DNA of 64,000 bases from Methanoculleus marisnigri JR1 (GCF_000015825.1 NC_009051.1:558001-622000), one strand, 5' to 3'. Numbered from the stretch's first letter, positions 24,965 to 34,938 are shown. Numbers and translations: made by a program. Notes: generated from the sequence alone by a model not told the origin.

Positions 24965-26671
24965 TTACCGGGCCGGGATGATGAGCGAACGCTCGCCGGC
25001 GGGCATGAACTCGCGGATGGCACCCTTCGCGAACTCGCGGCGGGGCTCGGCGAAGTCGAACTTCAGCGCCGGGTCGGCGAAGCAGATCTTCACCCGCGGG
25101 TCGAAAGACCACGCGTCGCCGCGCCCGTAGTGGGCACCGCCGACGATTGCAGCGTACTCGCCCTGGTGGCCGACGTTCATCGCGTAGTTCGGGTAGTTCG
25201 GGCCACGGACCTCGCCTATCGCGCCCTCGTCTCCACGGATGGAGAGAGTGTTCGCGGAACCGCACTGGTCCTGGAGGTCGTAGCCGAAGAAGCCGAGACG
25301 CGACCATCCGTCCTTGTGCAGGAGCATGCAGAGGTACCAGGCGTTCAGGCCGGCGTTGGAGTTTCCGGTTGCGATCGATGAAGAAAGACCGCAGGCGGCG
25401 GCAAGCACACCGGCACGCTGGGAACCGCCGAAGTGGTCCTCCATCATGGTCGGGTACTGCTCGTACTGCTCCATGCCGTTCAAGGCGACCTCGGTTGCGA
25501 TGTCGTTGACGGTATCGTAGGTCGGCTTGACCTTGTCGTCTGCGCTCGGGTTCTTCCAGTCGACCTTGTACTTGTCCTTGATGTAGTCCATACCGTAGTA
25601 GGTGAACTCATCGAGGATGTTGTCGGTGTAGGCCGCGGTTGCGTACTGGGTGAATCCGACACCGCCGGACATGTAGGAGCCGAGCCAGATCTGGTCGAAC
25701 AGCATGGTTCCGGCGCCGACGACCTCAAGGGAGGCCTTCGCGGGGTCGTTCGGGTACTTCCGGTTCGCCTGGACGATATCCGAGAAGAGACCGAATCCGA
25801 TACCACCGGGCTCGTTCGGGCCACGGGCACGCCGGGCGGGCAGGTGGGACGCCATCTGGATGACGCCTGCGTGCTTCGCGGCGTAGGAGAGGTCGGCGAC
25901 GGCCGCTTCTCCGGCGCACATACGGTAGGCACCGATGAAGGACATACCGATCTGCATCGCAGACCACCGGGAGGTCGTTCCACCGTCGCAGGTCCGGGAG
26001 ACCGTGGTCGGGATGTGGATCGCCTGCCAGAGGGACTTTCCTACGGCTGCGGAGAGCGCTTCGGCCTGCTTCGCCGGGAAGAGCTTCTCGACGTCGAGGA
26101 CGAACTGGGGCTCGAGGTCGTCGGCGAGTTCCTGGTCGCCGGTGAAGACCTTGACGTAACAGTCGTCGACGAGGCCGGGGTGAGTCTCGACCATGTGCTC
26201 CTGGACGACGGCCGCGCCGGGCATCGCGTGGTTCAGCACGTGGAGGTACTCGTTGATCGTCTCGGGGGTGACTTCCTTGCCGAGACGCTTCTGCAGGGTC
26301 TGGTGGGCGAGGTCCATGTTGACGATGACGGTCCTCCTGATATCGTCCCACATCTGCTGCATCGCAGCGTTGTTGACGAAGTGCAGGTCGTCACCCTCGA
26401 CGAAGACGCCGGTGCCGGAGACCTCATAGGTCATCAGCTGGCGCTGGCCGAGCGGGATACCGCCCAGGTGGCAGCGTACGGGGTCGTACATGGAGATGCC
26501 GCGGTCCATCTCGACGGCACGGCTTGCCTTCACGAACTCCTCCTTGCGGGGAGACTGGTGGTAGCCGTTGAACTTGTAGAATTCGGTCGTCTCGGACTCG
26601 ACATCCTGGCCCTGGAACTTCTCCTTGAGGGATTTCAGGAACAGCTTCTGGGTTCTCTCAATCTTTGCCAT
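24965..26671 (-). CDS. mcrA: Methyl-coenzyme M reductase subunit alpha
   Basis: This encodes 568 residues of the catalytic alpha subunit that releases methane from methyl-CoM and CoB using factor F430. Sites of the known post-translational modifications are conserved: the N-methyl-His region [18 protein letters not shown] (also holding the methyl-Arg), the thioglycine site in [11 protein letters not shown] and the adjacent Cys in [22 protein letters not shown] and the mcrA marker region [15 protein letters not shown] are present. It is the last gene of mcrBDCGA, five bases after mcrG. Confidence 0.98.
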   Translation of the reverse strand: MAKIERTQKLFLKSLKEKFQGQDVESETTEFYKFNGYHQSPRKEEFVKASRAVEMDRGISMYDPVRCHLGGIPLGQRQLMTYEVSGTGVFVEGDDLHFVNNAAMQQMWDDIRRTVIVNMDLAHQTLQKRLGKEVTPETINEYLHVLNHAMPGAAVVQEHMVETHPGLVDDCYVKVFTGDQELADDLEPQFVLDVEKLFPAKQAEALSAAVGKSLWQAIHIPTTVSRTCDGGTTSRWSAMQIGMSFIGAYRMCAGEAAVADLSYAAKHAGVIQMASHLPARRARGPNEPGGIGFGLFSDIVQANRKYPNDPAKASLEVVGAGTMLFDQIWLGSYMSGGVGFTQYATAAYTDNILDEFTYYGMDYIKDKYKVDWKNPSADDKVKPTYDTVNDIATEVALNGMEQYEQYPTMMEDHFGGSQRAGVLAAACGLSSSIATGNSNAGLNAWYLCMLLHKDGWSRLGFFGYDLQDQCGSANTLSIRGDEGAIGEVRGPNYPNYAMNVGHQGEYAAIVGGAHYGRGDAWSFDPRVKICFADPALKFDFAEPRREFAKGAIREFMPAGERSLIIPAR

Positions 26672-26676
26672 CGTAA

Positions 26677-27441
26677 TCAGGCCTCCTTGGGTAGGAACCC
26701 GTATTTCGTCCGCAGCGTGTGGATGCGCTGGACGTACTCGATGTACTCCTTGTCGTCACGGTAGGCACTGCCGCCGAGCGAGTGGAAGATCGTCGTGTGG
26801 GCCTTGAGCCACTTCTCGTCGAGCGGCTTGCCGACGGCAACCGCACGGTCGAGGGGCTCGCCGATCTGGTTCTTGACGTAGCGGACGATGCCGTCCTCGC
26901 CAAGGACGCTCCTCTGGAGCATATCGAACATCATGCCGTTCTCGGCAAGACGGAGCGAGTGACCGTGCACGGTCGCGCCGCGGATGCCGGTACGGGCCGG
27001 GTCGAGGAGTTCGGTCTCGATGAGTTCCTTCGAGTACTTCTCGAGGTCGCGCTCGCGGCACTCGACGATCTGACGGCCGGAGAGCGTACCGGGGTCGATA
27101 CCGCGGAAGCGGTAGCACTCGGTGTAAGTCCTCTGGTAGGGCTGCGAGGGGGCGAAGAACATCGAGTCCGCAAACTGGATGTAGCGGACGCGGTCGCCGG
27201 CCTTGGCACCCTCCGTCGGGGTTACGATCTTCCTGATGGGACAGTCGGGCTCCTGCTGCTCGGCGAGCGGCGGGTGGGCCGTCGGATAGGCGGCTCCCGG
27301 CGCCCTGTGGCCGAGGATAAGTACGATGTCCTCATCAGTCACATCACGCATTTTCTCAAGCTTCTGGTTGGGGTCCATCTGCTTGCGCCGGTTTGCGGCG
27401 ACCTTGGATGTACCCGGTCCGTATTGGGGCTTGTATGCCAT
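26677..27441 (-). CDS. mcrG: Methyl-coenzyme M reductase subunit gamma
   Basis: This encodes 254 residues from the ATG at 27441 ([24 protein letters not shown]). Further conserved segments are [49 protein letters not shown] and [21 protein letters not shown]. The gamma subunit lines the F430 pocket with alpha and beta. An upstream in-frame ATG (27462) would add MNEVKEN; the chosen start follows a GGTGAAAG site. Confidence 0.97.
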   Translation of the reverse strand: MAYKPQYGPGTSKVAANRRKQMDPNQKLEKMRDVTDEDIVLILGHRAPGAAYPTAHPPLAEQQEPDCPIRKIVTPTEGAKAGDRVRYIQFADSMFFAPSQPYQRTYTECYRFRGIDPGTLSGRQIVECRERDLEKYSKELIETELLDPARTGIRGATVHGHSLRLAENGMMFDMLQRSVLGEDGIVRYVKNQIGEPLDRAVAVGKPLDEKWLKAHTTIFHSLGGSAYRDDKEYIEYVQRIHTLRTKYGFLPKEA

Positions 27442-27458
27442 GTTTTCTTTCACCTCAT

Positions 27459-28082
27459 TCATGTTGGGCTTTTTAGCACTTTCATAACGGCACGAATGAC
27501 CTCTGCCAATTTTTCCCTGCCCGGTGTCTGACCCCTTGTCACGCCGCTGACGATATCCATCACGATGCCTTTCGTCTTCGTCCGGTCGGGCGGCGGCATA
27601 ACCGCTGCGGTCCTGACCCCCTCTTTTGCGAGATCCTCGAAGTCGATCGGAACCTGGGATACGACGATGGCCCTGATGTCTGTGTGCTCAAGGATAAACC
27701 GGACTTTCTGCACCACATGGGAGCGAACGTTCCCATGATGCAGGATGGCTACCTTGTGCTGCTCGATCTGGGCGATCTCTTTCTCCGTCAGCCCGAAATA
27801 GGCTCCGAGAACGTGACCCGCGACGGGCGAATCCGCCGGAACCCCGCTTCCTGCGTTGAGGACGAGCGTGGTCACGGAGAACTCCGCCCCCTCCCTCCGG
27901 AGACCGGAGGTGATGTCGCAGACCGGTTTCGTCACGTGCCTGCGGCCGGGGGACATTCCAATCACGATCACATCCGGGGACCTGGTCTCGGAGATGGTGC
28001 CCCGCTGGGCAAGACCGCCTCCTTTTCCCATCCCCATGCTCTCGCGGCAATCGACAACCTGGGTTACTCTTCCGATTGGCAT
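27459..28082 (-). CDS. mcrC: Methyl-coenzyme M reductase operon protein C
   Basis: This encodes 207 residues, matching McrC in place and sequence (MPIGRVTQVVDCRESMGMGKGGGLAQRGTISE and GMSPGRRHVTKPVCDITSG). McrC belongs to the ATP-dependent activation machinery that reduces the nickel of F430. It lies between mcrD and mcrG with two-base spacing to mcrD. Confidence 0.94.
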   Translation of the reverse strand: MPIGRVTQVVDCRESMGMGKGGGLAQRGTISETRSPDVIVIGMSPGRRHVTKPVCDITSGLRREGAEFSVTTLVLNAGSGVPADSPVAGHVLGAYFGLTEKEIAQIEQHKVAILHHGNVRSHVVQKVRFILEHTDIRAIVVSQVPIDFEDLAKEGVRTAAVMPPPDRTKTKGIVMDIVSGVTRGQTPGREKLAEVIRAVMKVLKSPT

Positions 28083-28083
28083 C

Positions 28084-28560
28084 TCACTTGTTTCCCTGAA
28101 TGATGACGGGACCGCCTTTCTTCCTGGGATCGACGAGCCCGAGAACTTCTCTGTCGGCGTCAGGTCCGTATTTCGCGTAGTCGGACACCGTCGGGGTGGT
28201 CTTCATGAACCGTCCTTTCTGGACGGCGCAGGAGAAGTCCTTGCTGGCAAAGACTTCGTCGACCGCTTCCTCGATGGCCGGGATGTACGACTCGTCCTCG
28301 AGTTCCAGGATAACAGCTCCTACCTGTACCTCGAGCTGGACTTCCTGGTCTCCGACACGGATGACCTTGCGGTCCGGGTGGGGGTTGGGTTTCCCCCGCG
28401 CCGGGCCGTAGGGAACGGTGGCGGGAAGATTCTGTCCGGTAAGAGACATCCGGAGAATCCCGCCGATCCGAACAAGCCTGTTCAGAAGTTGTTCCACCGT
28501 ATCGGGTCTGAGGAATCGCGCAGAAACGATTCGAACCTGAGGGTATATGGCTTCGGTCAT
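28084..28560 (-). CDS. mcrD: Methyl-coenzyme M reductase operon protein D
   Basis: This encodes 158 residues. The ATG at 28560 has an AAGGA site 6 nt upstream; another ATG two codons earlier is possible. Segments PQVRIVSARFLRPDTVEQLLNRLVRIGGI and GPARGKPNPHPDRKVIRVGD are typical of McrD, a small accessory protein thought to help deliver F430 or assemble the enzyme. Confidence 0.93.
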   Translation of the reverse strand: MTEAIYPQVRIVSARFLRPDTVEQLLNRLVRIGGILRMSLTGQNLPATVPYGPARGKPNPHPDRKVIRVGDQEVQLEVQVGAVILELEDESYIPAIEEAVDEVFASKDFSCAVQKGRFMKTTPTVSDYAKYGPDADREVLGLVDPRKKGGPVIIQGNK

Positions 28561-28577
28561 TAGCATCCTTGTGTTAT

Positions 28578-29882
28578 TTACACACCCTTTGCGATCTGCT
28601 GTATCGGCTTGTTGAAGACGTCAACCTGGCCGAAGGTGTCGCCGTAGACCTTGGATGTGCTCTCCGGCGAGAACATCTGCGTTCCGGCATCGAGTGCCGC
28701 CGCAGCGACCACGCACGGGATAGCCACGCCTGCGGCGTGCCTGGTCACGACGTGGTTACCGTTGAAGATACCGGGGCCGCCGCCACCGTAGATCGAGTGG
28801 CTGAAGAACGAGAACCCGACGGCGGTACCCATGACACGGCCGTAGTCACAGCCGGGGAGACCGGTCTCGTGCTCGAGCAGGTCGTTGAAGTACAGGAGCG
28901 TCGAGGAGACTGCCTGGGCGAACCGTCCGGCACCGCAGTTGACCATGGTGGCTGCCATGGTTCCCGCAGCGGCGTAGGCGTTCCAGAGCATGGGGTCCTT
29001 CGTGTTGTAGAACTGGAAGTACCCGCCCTTCTTGCCCGGGGTGATGACCTTGTCCTCGATGGCGCGCTCGACCAGACTCTGCACGACCGTGCCGATGGTT
29101 CCCGTTGCGCCGTTCTTCTTTACGAGGTCATAGACCAGGTTGTTCGCGTTCAGGCCCTGATAAGCGTAAGTGAGCAGCTGGGCACGCTCGAACGGTCCGA
29201 TGGCGTTACCCATCTCAAACATTCCTGCCTGTTCGAAGGTGGACGAGAGTGCGGCGCCCTGCATAGCGTTCTTGCCGGTGATCATCACGGCGTGGTTGAC
29301 CGGGATGTTCCGGAGCGCGTAGCCGAGACCTTCGTTGTTCTGGGGGATCGACAGAATGGACGTGACGTTGGCACCGGTAAGGTCCATCGTGTGCGGGTAG
29401 CCGCCCCAGACTGCCGCCTTGACCATCGCTGCGTCGAACGCTCCGATGTCGAACTGCTCGACGAGCGAGAAGGTGGTAGCGGATGCGACCGAGGTGATCG
29501 CGGCGTCGTAGGTGGATGCAGCCTCGAGACGGGTCTTCGGGACCTCGACGAGGATGAGCTTGCCGCCGCCGAACTCGCGGATGTTGGTGTCGTCACCCTC
29601 CTCGACCTGGACCATCTCCTTGATCTTACCGATGATGGCATCCTTGTTGCCGATGATGTCGAGGTTCATCTCACGCCCGAGAACATATCCCTTGGCTACC
29701 TTTCCGGTCTTCAGGCCTTCCTGAATACCGCCCAGGTTGACTGCAATCGTCCTCTTGGTGAGGTCGATGAGTTTCCTGGTCGCCGGGTTGACCAGCGGGC
29801 TGATCTTCTCAAGCGGCACACCACTCTTCAACTGCTTGCCTGCATCATCGTACAGGTCAATAGTTTCCTTGTATTTTGCCAT
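28578..29882 (-). CDS. mcrB: Methyl-coenzyme M reductase subunit beta
   Basis: This encodes 434 residues, first gene of mcrBDCGA. Conserved segments include YKETIDLYDDAGKQLKSGVPLEKISPLVNPATRKLI near the N-terminus, YALRNIPVNHAVMITGKNAMQGAALSS, and YGGGGPGIFNGNHVVTRHAAGVAIPC, which contributes to the CoB/CoM channel. The operon has the mcrC and mcrD genes, as in the standard (type I) isoenzyme. A GGAGGAAA site precedes the ATG. Confidence 0.97.
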   Translation of the reverse strand: MAKYKETIDLYDDAGKQLKSGVPLEKISPLVNPATRKLIDLTKRTIAVNLGGIQEGLKTGKVAKGYVLGREMNLDIIGNKDAIIGKIKEMVQVEEGDDTNIREFGGGKLILVEVPKTRLEAASTYDAAITSVASATTFSLVEQFDIGAFDAAMVKAAVWGGYPHTMDLTGANVTSILSIPQNNEGLGYALRNIPVNHAVMITGKNAMQGAALSSTFEQAGMFEMGNAIGPFERAQLLTYAYQGLNANNLVYDLVKKNGATGTIGTVVQSLVERAIEDKVITPGKKGGYFQFYNTKDPMLWNAYAAAGTMAATMVNCGAGRFAQAVSSTLLYFNDLLEHETGLPGCDYGRVMGTAVGFSFFSHSIYGGGGPGIFNGNHVVTRHAAGVAIPCVVAAAALDAGTQMFSPESTSKVYGDTFGQVDVFNKPIQQIAKGV

Positions 29883-30047
29883 AATTTTCCTCCATTACCC
29901 TCTTTAAGTGCATACAATCCGGGACTGTGAAATGAACGCTAAAAGCATCGCTGACTGTGGCTGATGGTGACTACTGCACGTCCTCGTGGGACAAAATGAT
30001 AGTAACCTTCTCTGATGATATAAGCATTGCTATTTATGTCTCTGATC

Positions 30048-30081
30048 AGATATATAACACGAGCCAGATATTAAATATCTG
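30048..30081 (-). promoter_or_regulatory. Likely mcr promoter with upstream palindrome
   Basis: On the - strand a TATA-like GTTATATATC lies at 30050-30060. Just upstream is a perfect palindrome with 8-bp arms and a single central base, CAGATATT-A-AATATCTG (30065-30081). The CAGATAT half-site recurs in the TATA region itself. A second weaker TATA candidate is at about 30015-30025. The palindrome position fits a regulator acting at the BRE/TATA. Confidence 0.45.
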
Positions 30082-30230
30082 CTGGAAATATCCAGATCGC
30101 TCCAAATAGTAAACGTATCTTACCCTGTCTATCGTAACATGAAAATAGTAAAGTTTTGTTATTGCGTGCTACGTTTTCTACACCGATCGCATCCGCTCTC
30201 CGACGATCGGTACTCCGTATGTGTGCTCGC

Positions 30231-30238
30231 AAAAAAAA
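30231..30238 (-). terminator. T run after fwdC
   Basis: Eight A residues on the + strand lie 8 bp after the fwdC stop, giving a U tract at the end of the ten-gene operon. Confidence 0.55.
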
Positions 30239-30245
30239 GAGGATC

Positions 30246-31052
30246 TCAGGCCTCGATCCGCTGGTAGAGTTTAGCGTAGATCGTCTGACCCTTCCGTTTT
30301 CGGTGGCGCTCTCCGAGGTCGCCCTCGTAGAGAGCAAACCGTCCTTTGATGCCGTCCATATCGACGTCGACATCCTCGCGGTATGCAAACCCGGGCATCA
30401 TGACGTCGATGTCGCCGAGGACGTAGATCTCGCCTTCCACCATCTGGCCGCCGAGGCGGCTCTTTGCATTGCCCTTGATGACGATCTTTCCACCCTCGGC
30501 ATGGGTGGCGACATGGACATCGACGTCGCCGCCGATGACGATCTCGCCGCCGTTCATGAAGGTGCCGATATCGCTTCCGGCATTGCCGGTGACGGTGATC
30601 TTTCCGCCCTGCATGCCGCGCCAGTCGCCACGATAGGCGGCGCCGAGGTAGTTCCCGGCGTTGCCGTTGATGACGAGCTCGCCGCCCTTCATGCCGGTTC
30701 CGGCAAAGGCGTCGACGTTCCCGTTCGCCGTGATCTTGCCGCCCTGCATCCAGGCCCCGACGTACATGTCGGCGTTGCCGTTGACGACGACCTCGCCGCC
30801 GGTCATCTTCATGCCGATGTACTTGACCCGGGAAAGATCGCCGTTGACGACGATCTTCGTCTCCTCGGGCGTTGCTCCGGCGTTGCCGGAGACCTCGAAG
30901 AATTCTCCGAGCCGGTGCTGCTCCCTGCCCACGTACACGTGGAGGTCGGCGATCTCTTCGGCCTTCTTACCGGCAAACGCATCGGGGGTGATGTTGTCGG
31001 CCTCGAGGTAGAGATCGGGCTGGTTCTTTATGGTAAGTGTAACAGTTTCCAT
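30246..31052 (-). CDS. fwdC: Formylmethanofuran dehydrogenase subunit C
   Basis: This encodes 268 residues. The middle is a run of parallel beta-helix repeats with the pattern GGxxxxNGNAG (MKMTGGEVVVNGNADMYVG, MQGGKITANGNVDAFAG, MKGGELVINGNAG and several more, about residues 60-210). This is the fold shared by FwdC and the C-terminal domain of glutamate synthase. The subunit is part of the tungsten/molybdenum enzyme that fixes CO2 onto methanofuran. It ends the operon. Confidence 0.95.
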   Translation of the reverse strand: METVTLTIKNQPDLYLEADNITPDAFAGKKAEEIADLHVYVGREQHRLGEFFEVSGNAGATPEETKIVVNGDLSRVKYIGMKMTGGEVVVNGNADMYVGAWMQGGKITANGNVDAFAGTGMKGGELVINGNAGNYLGAAYRGDWRGMQGGKITVTGNAGSDIGTFMNGGEIVIGGDVDVHVATHAEGGKIVIKGNAKSRLGGQMVEGEIYVLGDIDVMMPGFAYREDVDVDMDGIKGRFALYEGDLGERHRKRKGQTIYAKLYQRIEA

Positions 31053-31064
31053 CCTTCTCTCACC

Positions 31065-32771
31065 TCACTCGGTCGCGTCAACCTCAATCACGTACGAGTT
31101 CGGGAGATAGTGCCCGGCGACCTCGTAGTTGTTTAAGTTGACGGTGTAGTAGCGGAGGAACTTCTCCTTGACGTCACGCATCACCTGCGGGTTCTCGTTG
31201 ACCTTTGCGTTCACCCAGAGCGTCCGCTTGTTGCCGTTCGAGGCGATCTCGTGGTCTTTGACGACCTGTACGCCGGCCTTGAAGACGTGCTCTGCGTTCA
31301 GGAACGCCTTCTCGATGTCGTCGGGCACATAGGGCTCGTTCGGGTTGAAGTCGTACACAGCGACATCCGCTTCGAGGCCGGGCGCAAGCCCGCCGTAGAG
31401 GTGCGAAAGACCGAGCGATTTTGCCGTTCCTGCGCGGGTCATCTGCGCGATCTCGTAGAGGCCGAGTTCACGGTCGATACCGGCAAGGTTGGTTGCGTCG
31501 ATGACCTTATCCTTGTGCTTGAAGGCGTCGAACTGCTGCTCACGTGCTTCAGTGCTCATGAGCCACTTCATGATCCGCGGGTAGCGGATAAACAACCCGG
31601 CATTCGGGTGGTCGGTGGTTATGAAGACCCGCATGGGGTCTTTCGCGAGCAGCGCGAGCTCAAGGCCGATAGCCCACTGAATGCCGCAGACCTTGATGTT
31701 CGGACTGTAGACGTATGGCACGACACCTGCGGCGGTCTCGAGTTCCACGTCGGCGTTCGCCCACTTTAAGTGGTTCAGCTCCGTGAGGTGGTGCTCGAAC
31801 GGCCCGTCGGCGGTCATGGTCGTGGTCTCATCGAGCGTCACCTGACCTATGTCGATGGTGATGTTGTCGTGAGAGTTCACGTAGTCCATGATCTCCTTCG
31901 CCTTCGACTCCATGTTCGCCCAGGAGTCGCCTCCGTAGGAGTGGAACTGGACGTGAGTGTGATGCATCACCTGGTCGCGGCCGAACTTGCTGTTCGGCTT
32001 GATGCCCTCCGAGAGCTTGAACGAGTCCAGCGTCGTCGTGTAGTTGCCGGGGTTCCCGAGGTTGTTCGCGTGCATGTGCATCGAGTGCGGGAGACCGAGG
32101 TACTCGTTCGCCTCGATGAGGCCCTTGATGATCTGCGCCGGGGTGATGTCGAAGTAGGGAACCGGGTCGTGAACGTTCTCGCAGTTCAGGCCCCATCCCC
32201 AGGCCTCGGTGCCGCCGGGGTTGACGACCTTGACTGCGTAGCCCTTCGTGACCCTGAGAAGCCAGGCGATGTAGGCGGCGGCGTTCTCAATCTCGTGGTT
32301 CTTGAGGTACTCGAGCACGAACCAGTTGTTCCCGAAGACCGGGTAGGCCCCCTGATCGAGGATCGGCGTATCCCGCATCTCCTCGTGGGTGTGCCGGGCG
32401 TAGAGCGGCGGCATGGCCGCTTCCATCACGGTCGTGTAGCCCATGCGGGCGTAGTTGTAGCCGGTCCGGATCGTCGTCGGGACCGAGAACCCGCCCTGCA
32501 TCCGCTCGATGCCGTTCTTGGGCTTATAGGTGAATAGTTTGTCCTCAGGGCGGAAGTTCCTGCCGGTGTTCACCTTCGGGCCGGCGACATGGGCGTGGAC
32601 ATCGACACCACCGGCCATGACGGTCTTACCCGTGGCGTCGATGACCTTCGGGCTGCTGAGAGCAGTCGTCTCGACGATCTTGCCGTCCTTGATGGCGACG
32701 TCGACTGCATCTCCCTTGATGCCCTGGACCGGGTCGAAGACGAATCCGTTCTTGATAAGATACTCTGCCAT
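31065..32771 (-). CDS. fwdA: Formylmethanofuran dehydrogenase subunit A
   Basis: This encodes a 568-residue amidohydrolase-fold subunit that condenses formate with methanofuran using a dinuclear zinc centre. The HxH motif is in GGVDVHAHVAG (about 56-66), with further ligand regions KVVNPGGTEAWGWG, SMHMHANNLGNPGNY and TTDHPNAGLFIRYP. It begins three bases after the fwdB stop. Confidence 0.96.
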   Translation of the reverse strand: MAEYLIKNGFVFDPVQGIKGDAVDVAIKDGKIVETTALSSPKVIDATGKTVMAGGVDVHAHVAGPKVNTGRNFRPEDKLFTYKPKNGIERMQGGFSVPTTIRTGYNYARMGYTTVMEAAMPPLYARHTHEEMRDTPILDQGAYPVFGNNWFVLEYLKNHEIENAAAYIAWLLRVTKGYAVKVVNPGGTEAWGWGLNCENVHDPVPYFDITPAQIIKGLIEANEYLGLPHSMHMHANNLGNPGNYTTTLDSFKLSEGIKPNSKFGRDQVMHHTHVQFHSYGGDSWANMESKAKEIMDYVNSHDNITIDIGQVTLDETTTMTADGPFEHHLTELNHLKWANADVELETAAGVVPYVYSPNIKVCGIQWAIGLELALLAKDPMRVFITTDHPNAGLFIRYPRIMKWLMSTEAREQQFDAFKHKDKVIDATNLAGIDRELGLYEIAQMTRAGTAKSLGLSHLYGGLAPGLEADVAVYDFNPNEPYVPDDIEKAFLNAEHVFKAGVQVVKDHEIASNGNKRTLWVNAKVNENPQVMRDVKEKFLRYYTVNLNNYEVAGHYLPNSYVIEVDATE

Positions 32772-32774
32772 CGC

Positions 32775-34088
32775 TTACACCCCCTGGATCTCCTTGACGC
32801 GTCCAAGAACGCGTTTCAGGAATTCCTCGTCGGTCATCATGCCCTCCGGGGGCTCGACGACCTTCCTGGTCTCAATCGGCACGTTGTCCATCCGGTATGC
32901 GCACCCGCCCACCTCGACGCCGACGAAGGCGACGGGAACGTGGACCTTGCAAACCTCGGTGGTCGGGGTCTCGTGGGGGTCGATAACGACCGACGGACGG
33001 TTGTAGATCTTCTTCACTGAGCTGAACGGGAAGTGTGCGCCGGGGTCGCTTCCGAGGACAAAGACGGCGTCCACCTCGTCCCTGCGGAGCAGGTCGTTTG
33101 AGGTCGTCTCGCCGGGGTTGTAGCGGGCGAATCCCCGGGAGAGGTCCACTGCATAGGGGAACCCGAAGAGCCAGCCCCAGACCTGGCCGGAGCCGGTGAC
33201 GTTGTAGTGCCCGCGCATCGGCATGATGGCTGCTTTCGTGTACTCGTTTAAGTCACGGGTGACCGCGATAGCCTCGTCGATGTTGTGGTTCTTCCCGAGC
33301 GACTGGGTCACGCCCATGCCGAAGAAGATGATCGCGAAACGGCCGCTCTTGAGCGTCTCGGCGACCTCGTAGATCTTCTCTTTCGGGATTCCCGCGACGA
33401 CGTCGGGGAGTTTCTCACCCTTAAACGCCACGCGGAGCGCGTTCAGGAGCTCGTAGTCGCGCCCCTGCTCGATCTGCAGGTGGACGTCCGCCATGCTCGC
33501 GGTGTCGGTGGGGCGCGGGTCGACGACGATCATCTTACGGCCCGCATGGCCCTTACCGGTGAAGAATCCGCGGGGGAAGATCGAGTAGCGGGACATGTGC
33601 CGCGGGTGGGCGTGTGCCGGGTTGCATCCCCAGAAGAGGATCCGGTCGGCACGGTTCTTGACCTCGCCGAGCGTGCAGCTTGGAATACCGATATCCTGAA
33701 CTGCGATAAGGGATGTTCCATGGCAGACGGTTGCCGTGTTGTCCATGACCGCTCCCACGGCCTCACCGATCTCGGAGCCGACGGCCTGTGCTTCACAGTT
33801 CGTGGAGCTCCAGCCGTACATCAGGGGCTTCTTTGCTTCGGTGAGCATCCGTGCGGTATACTCGATTGCCTCGTCGTAGGAGATCTCTTTCCATGACCCG
33901 TCCTCCTGCCGCATGCGGGGGCGGGTGATACGGTCTTTTGCCTGGGAGTGGAGGAACTTCTCGGCACCTATGGCGCAGGCGTTGTAGACCTCGAGGAGCT
34001 CTTCTCCGTCATCGCTGACGACGACCTCGAGGTCGTCGCAGAGGGTTCCGCAGAACGGGCAGATAACGTCGGTTACAGTCTTGGTCAT
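32775..34088 (-). CDS. fwdB: Formylmethanofuran dehydrogenase subunit B (Cys type)
   Basis: This encodes a 437-residue molybdopterin/tungstopterin subunit that reduces CO2 to formate. An N-terminal [4Fe-4S] binding set is visible (Cys10, Cys13, Cys17, Cys38). The metal ligand is a Cys in TVCHGTS (Cys122), not selenocysteine. NPAHAHPRHMSRYS and VDPRPTDTASMADVHLQI are typical pterin-contact regions. Whether the metal is W or Mo cannot be told. It overlaps the fwdD stop by 4 bp. Confidence 0.95.
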   Translation of the reverse strand: MTKTVTDVICPFCGTLCDDLEVVVSDDGEELLEVYNACAIGAEKFLHSQAKDRITRPRMRQEDGSWKEISYDEAIEYTARMLTEAKKPLMYGWSSTNCEAQAVGSEIGEAVGAVMDNTATVCHGTSLIAVQDIGIPSCTLGEVKNRADRILFWGCNPAHAHPRHMSRYSIFPRGFFTGKGHAGRKMIVVDPRPTDTASMADVHLQIEQGRDYELLNALRVAFKGEKLPDVVAGIPKEKIYEVAETLKSGRFAIIFFGMGVTQSLGKNHNIDEAIAVTRDLNEYTKAAIMPMRGHYNVTGSGQVWGWLFGFPYAVDLSRGFARYNPGETTSNDLLRRDEVDAVFVLGSDPGAHFPFSSVKKIYNRPSVVIDPHETPTTEVCKVHVPVAFVGVEVGGCAYRMDNVPIETRKVVEPPEGMMTDEEFLKRVLGRVKEIQGV

Positions 34089-34486
34089 GCCAGCTCACCC
34101 CTGCATCCCTTGCGCACCAGTTCCAGTGAGCCGAGGACGGGTTCGTTTTTGGCGACTTCCACCTCAACAGGCGTACCCTTAAACGTTGGCATGCCGGTCG
34201 AGTAGGTGTTCGGATTGACCACCATGTTTGCCCATGGCCCCATCGGTATGTATGCCACACCCGGGTGAGGACCCTGGGTTGCATCGACCGCCTTGACGAT
34301 GACACTGCCGTAACTGCTGGTGACGCGTACGTTCGTGTTGCGGTAAACTCCCAGCTTCTTAAAGTCCGCCGGGTCGAGTTCGATGATCCCGCAGGCAGTG
34401 GTGTAGGCGGGTTTTTCCTTCCCCGCCTCCATGGACACCCCCTGCTGGATCGTGCGACCCGTGATCAAATTCACTCTGATTGCCAT
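34085..34486 (-). CDS. fwdD: Formylmethanofuran dehydrogenase subunit D
   Basis: This encodes 133 residues from the ATG at 34486 (MAIRVNLITGRTIQQGVSMEAGK). It is the small subunit homologous to the C-terminal pterin-binding domain of formate dehydrogenase (ELDPADFKKLGVYRNTNVRVTSSYGSVIVKAV and GVAYIPMGPWANMVVNPNTYSTGMP). It sits between mvhD and fwdB. Confidence 0.93.
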   Translation of the reverse strand: MAIRVNLITGRTIQQGVSMEAGKEKPAYTTACGIIELDPADFKKLGVYRNTNVRVTSSYGSVIVKAVDATQGPHPGVAYIPMGPWANMVVNPNTYSTGMPTFKGTPVEVEVAKNEPVLGSLELVRKGCRGELA

Positions 34487-34512
34487 TGTTTGTATCCCCT
34501 GTCTATTGTGTA

Positions 34513-34938
34513 TTATCTGGCAAACTCTTTGAGCGGGCTCGGGCCGAGCTCGTTGATGGTCGTGACGACGTCCGTCATGACCGTTCCCCACTTCGCACCC
34601 TCGGATGCGGAGACGAAGGTCATTCTGAGACGCTTGTCGTCAAGGCCGATGTTCTTGAGGACACTCTTCAAGAGGAACATCCTCTTGGCTGCCTTAAAGT
34701 TGCCCTCAAGGTAGTGGCAGTCGCCGAAGTGACAGCCGGAGACGAGCACGCCGTCCGCCCCATCCTGGAATGCCTTCAGGATGAAGAGGGGATCGATCCT
34801 GCCCGTGCACATCACGCGGACTGCGCGGATGTCGGGCGGATACTGAATGCGGGCGCCGCCAGCAAGGTCTGCACCGGCGTAGGAACACCAGTTGCAGATG
34901 ATGGCGATGATCTTGGGTTTCCAGTTCTCGTCTGCCAT
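34513..34938 (-). CDS. mvhD: MvhD iron-sulfur subunit (electron entry to HdrA)
   Basis: This encodes 141 residues. Cys motifs IICNWCSYAGADLAG, VMCTGRID and GCHFGDCHYLEGN fit the [2Fe-2S] protein MvhD (delta subunit). It passes electrons from a hydrogenase or formate dehydrogenase to HdrA. The start abuts the hdrA stop. No mvhA or mvhG is nearby, so the partner enzyme is encoded elsewhere; in several Methanomicrobiales it is formate dehydrogenase or an F420-type hydrogenase. Confidence 0.94.
   Translation of the reverse strand: MADENWKPKIIAIICNWCSYAGADLAGGARIQYPPDIRAVRVMCTGRIDPLFILKAFQDGADGVLVSGCHFGDCHYLEGNFKAAKRMFLLKSVLKNIGLDDKRLRMTFVSASEGAKWGTVMTDVVTTINELGPSPLKEFAR

Larger units (their letters stand above)
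29883..30245 (-). other. Intergenic region upstream of mcrB
   Basis: These 363 bp between two methanogenesis operons hold no gene I could support. They are clearly AT-richer than the flanking coding DNA. The - strand carries the mcr promoter (30048-30081) and an apparent leader of about 140 nt before mcrB. The U tract ending the fwd/hdr transcript is near 30231. Confidence 0.7.

Noticed and set aside
32775-34088. Selenocysteine in FwdB or HdrA
   Set aside because: The metal-ligand position in FwdB is an ordinary Cys codon and both genes have uninterrupted frames, so no in-frame TGA recoding is needed.
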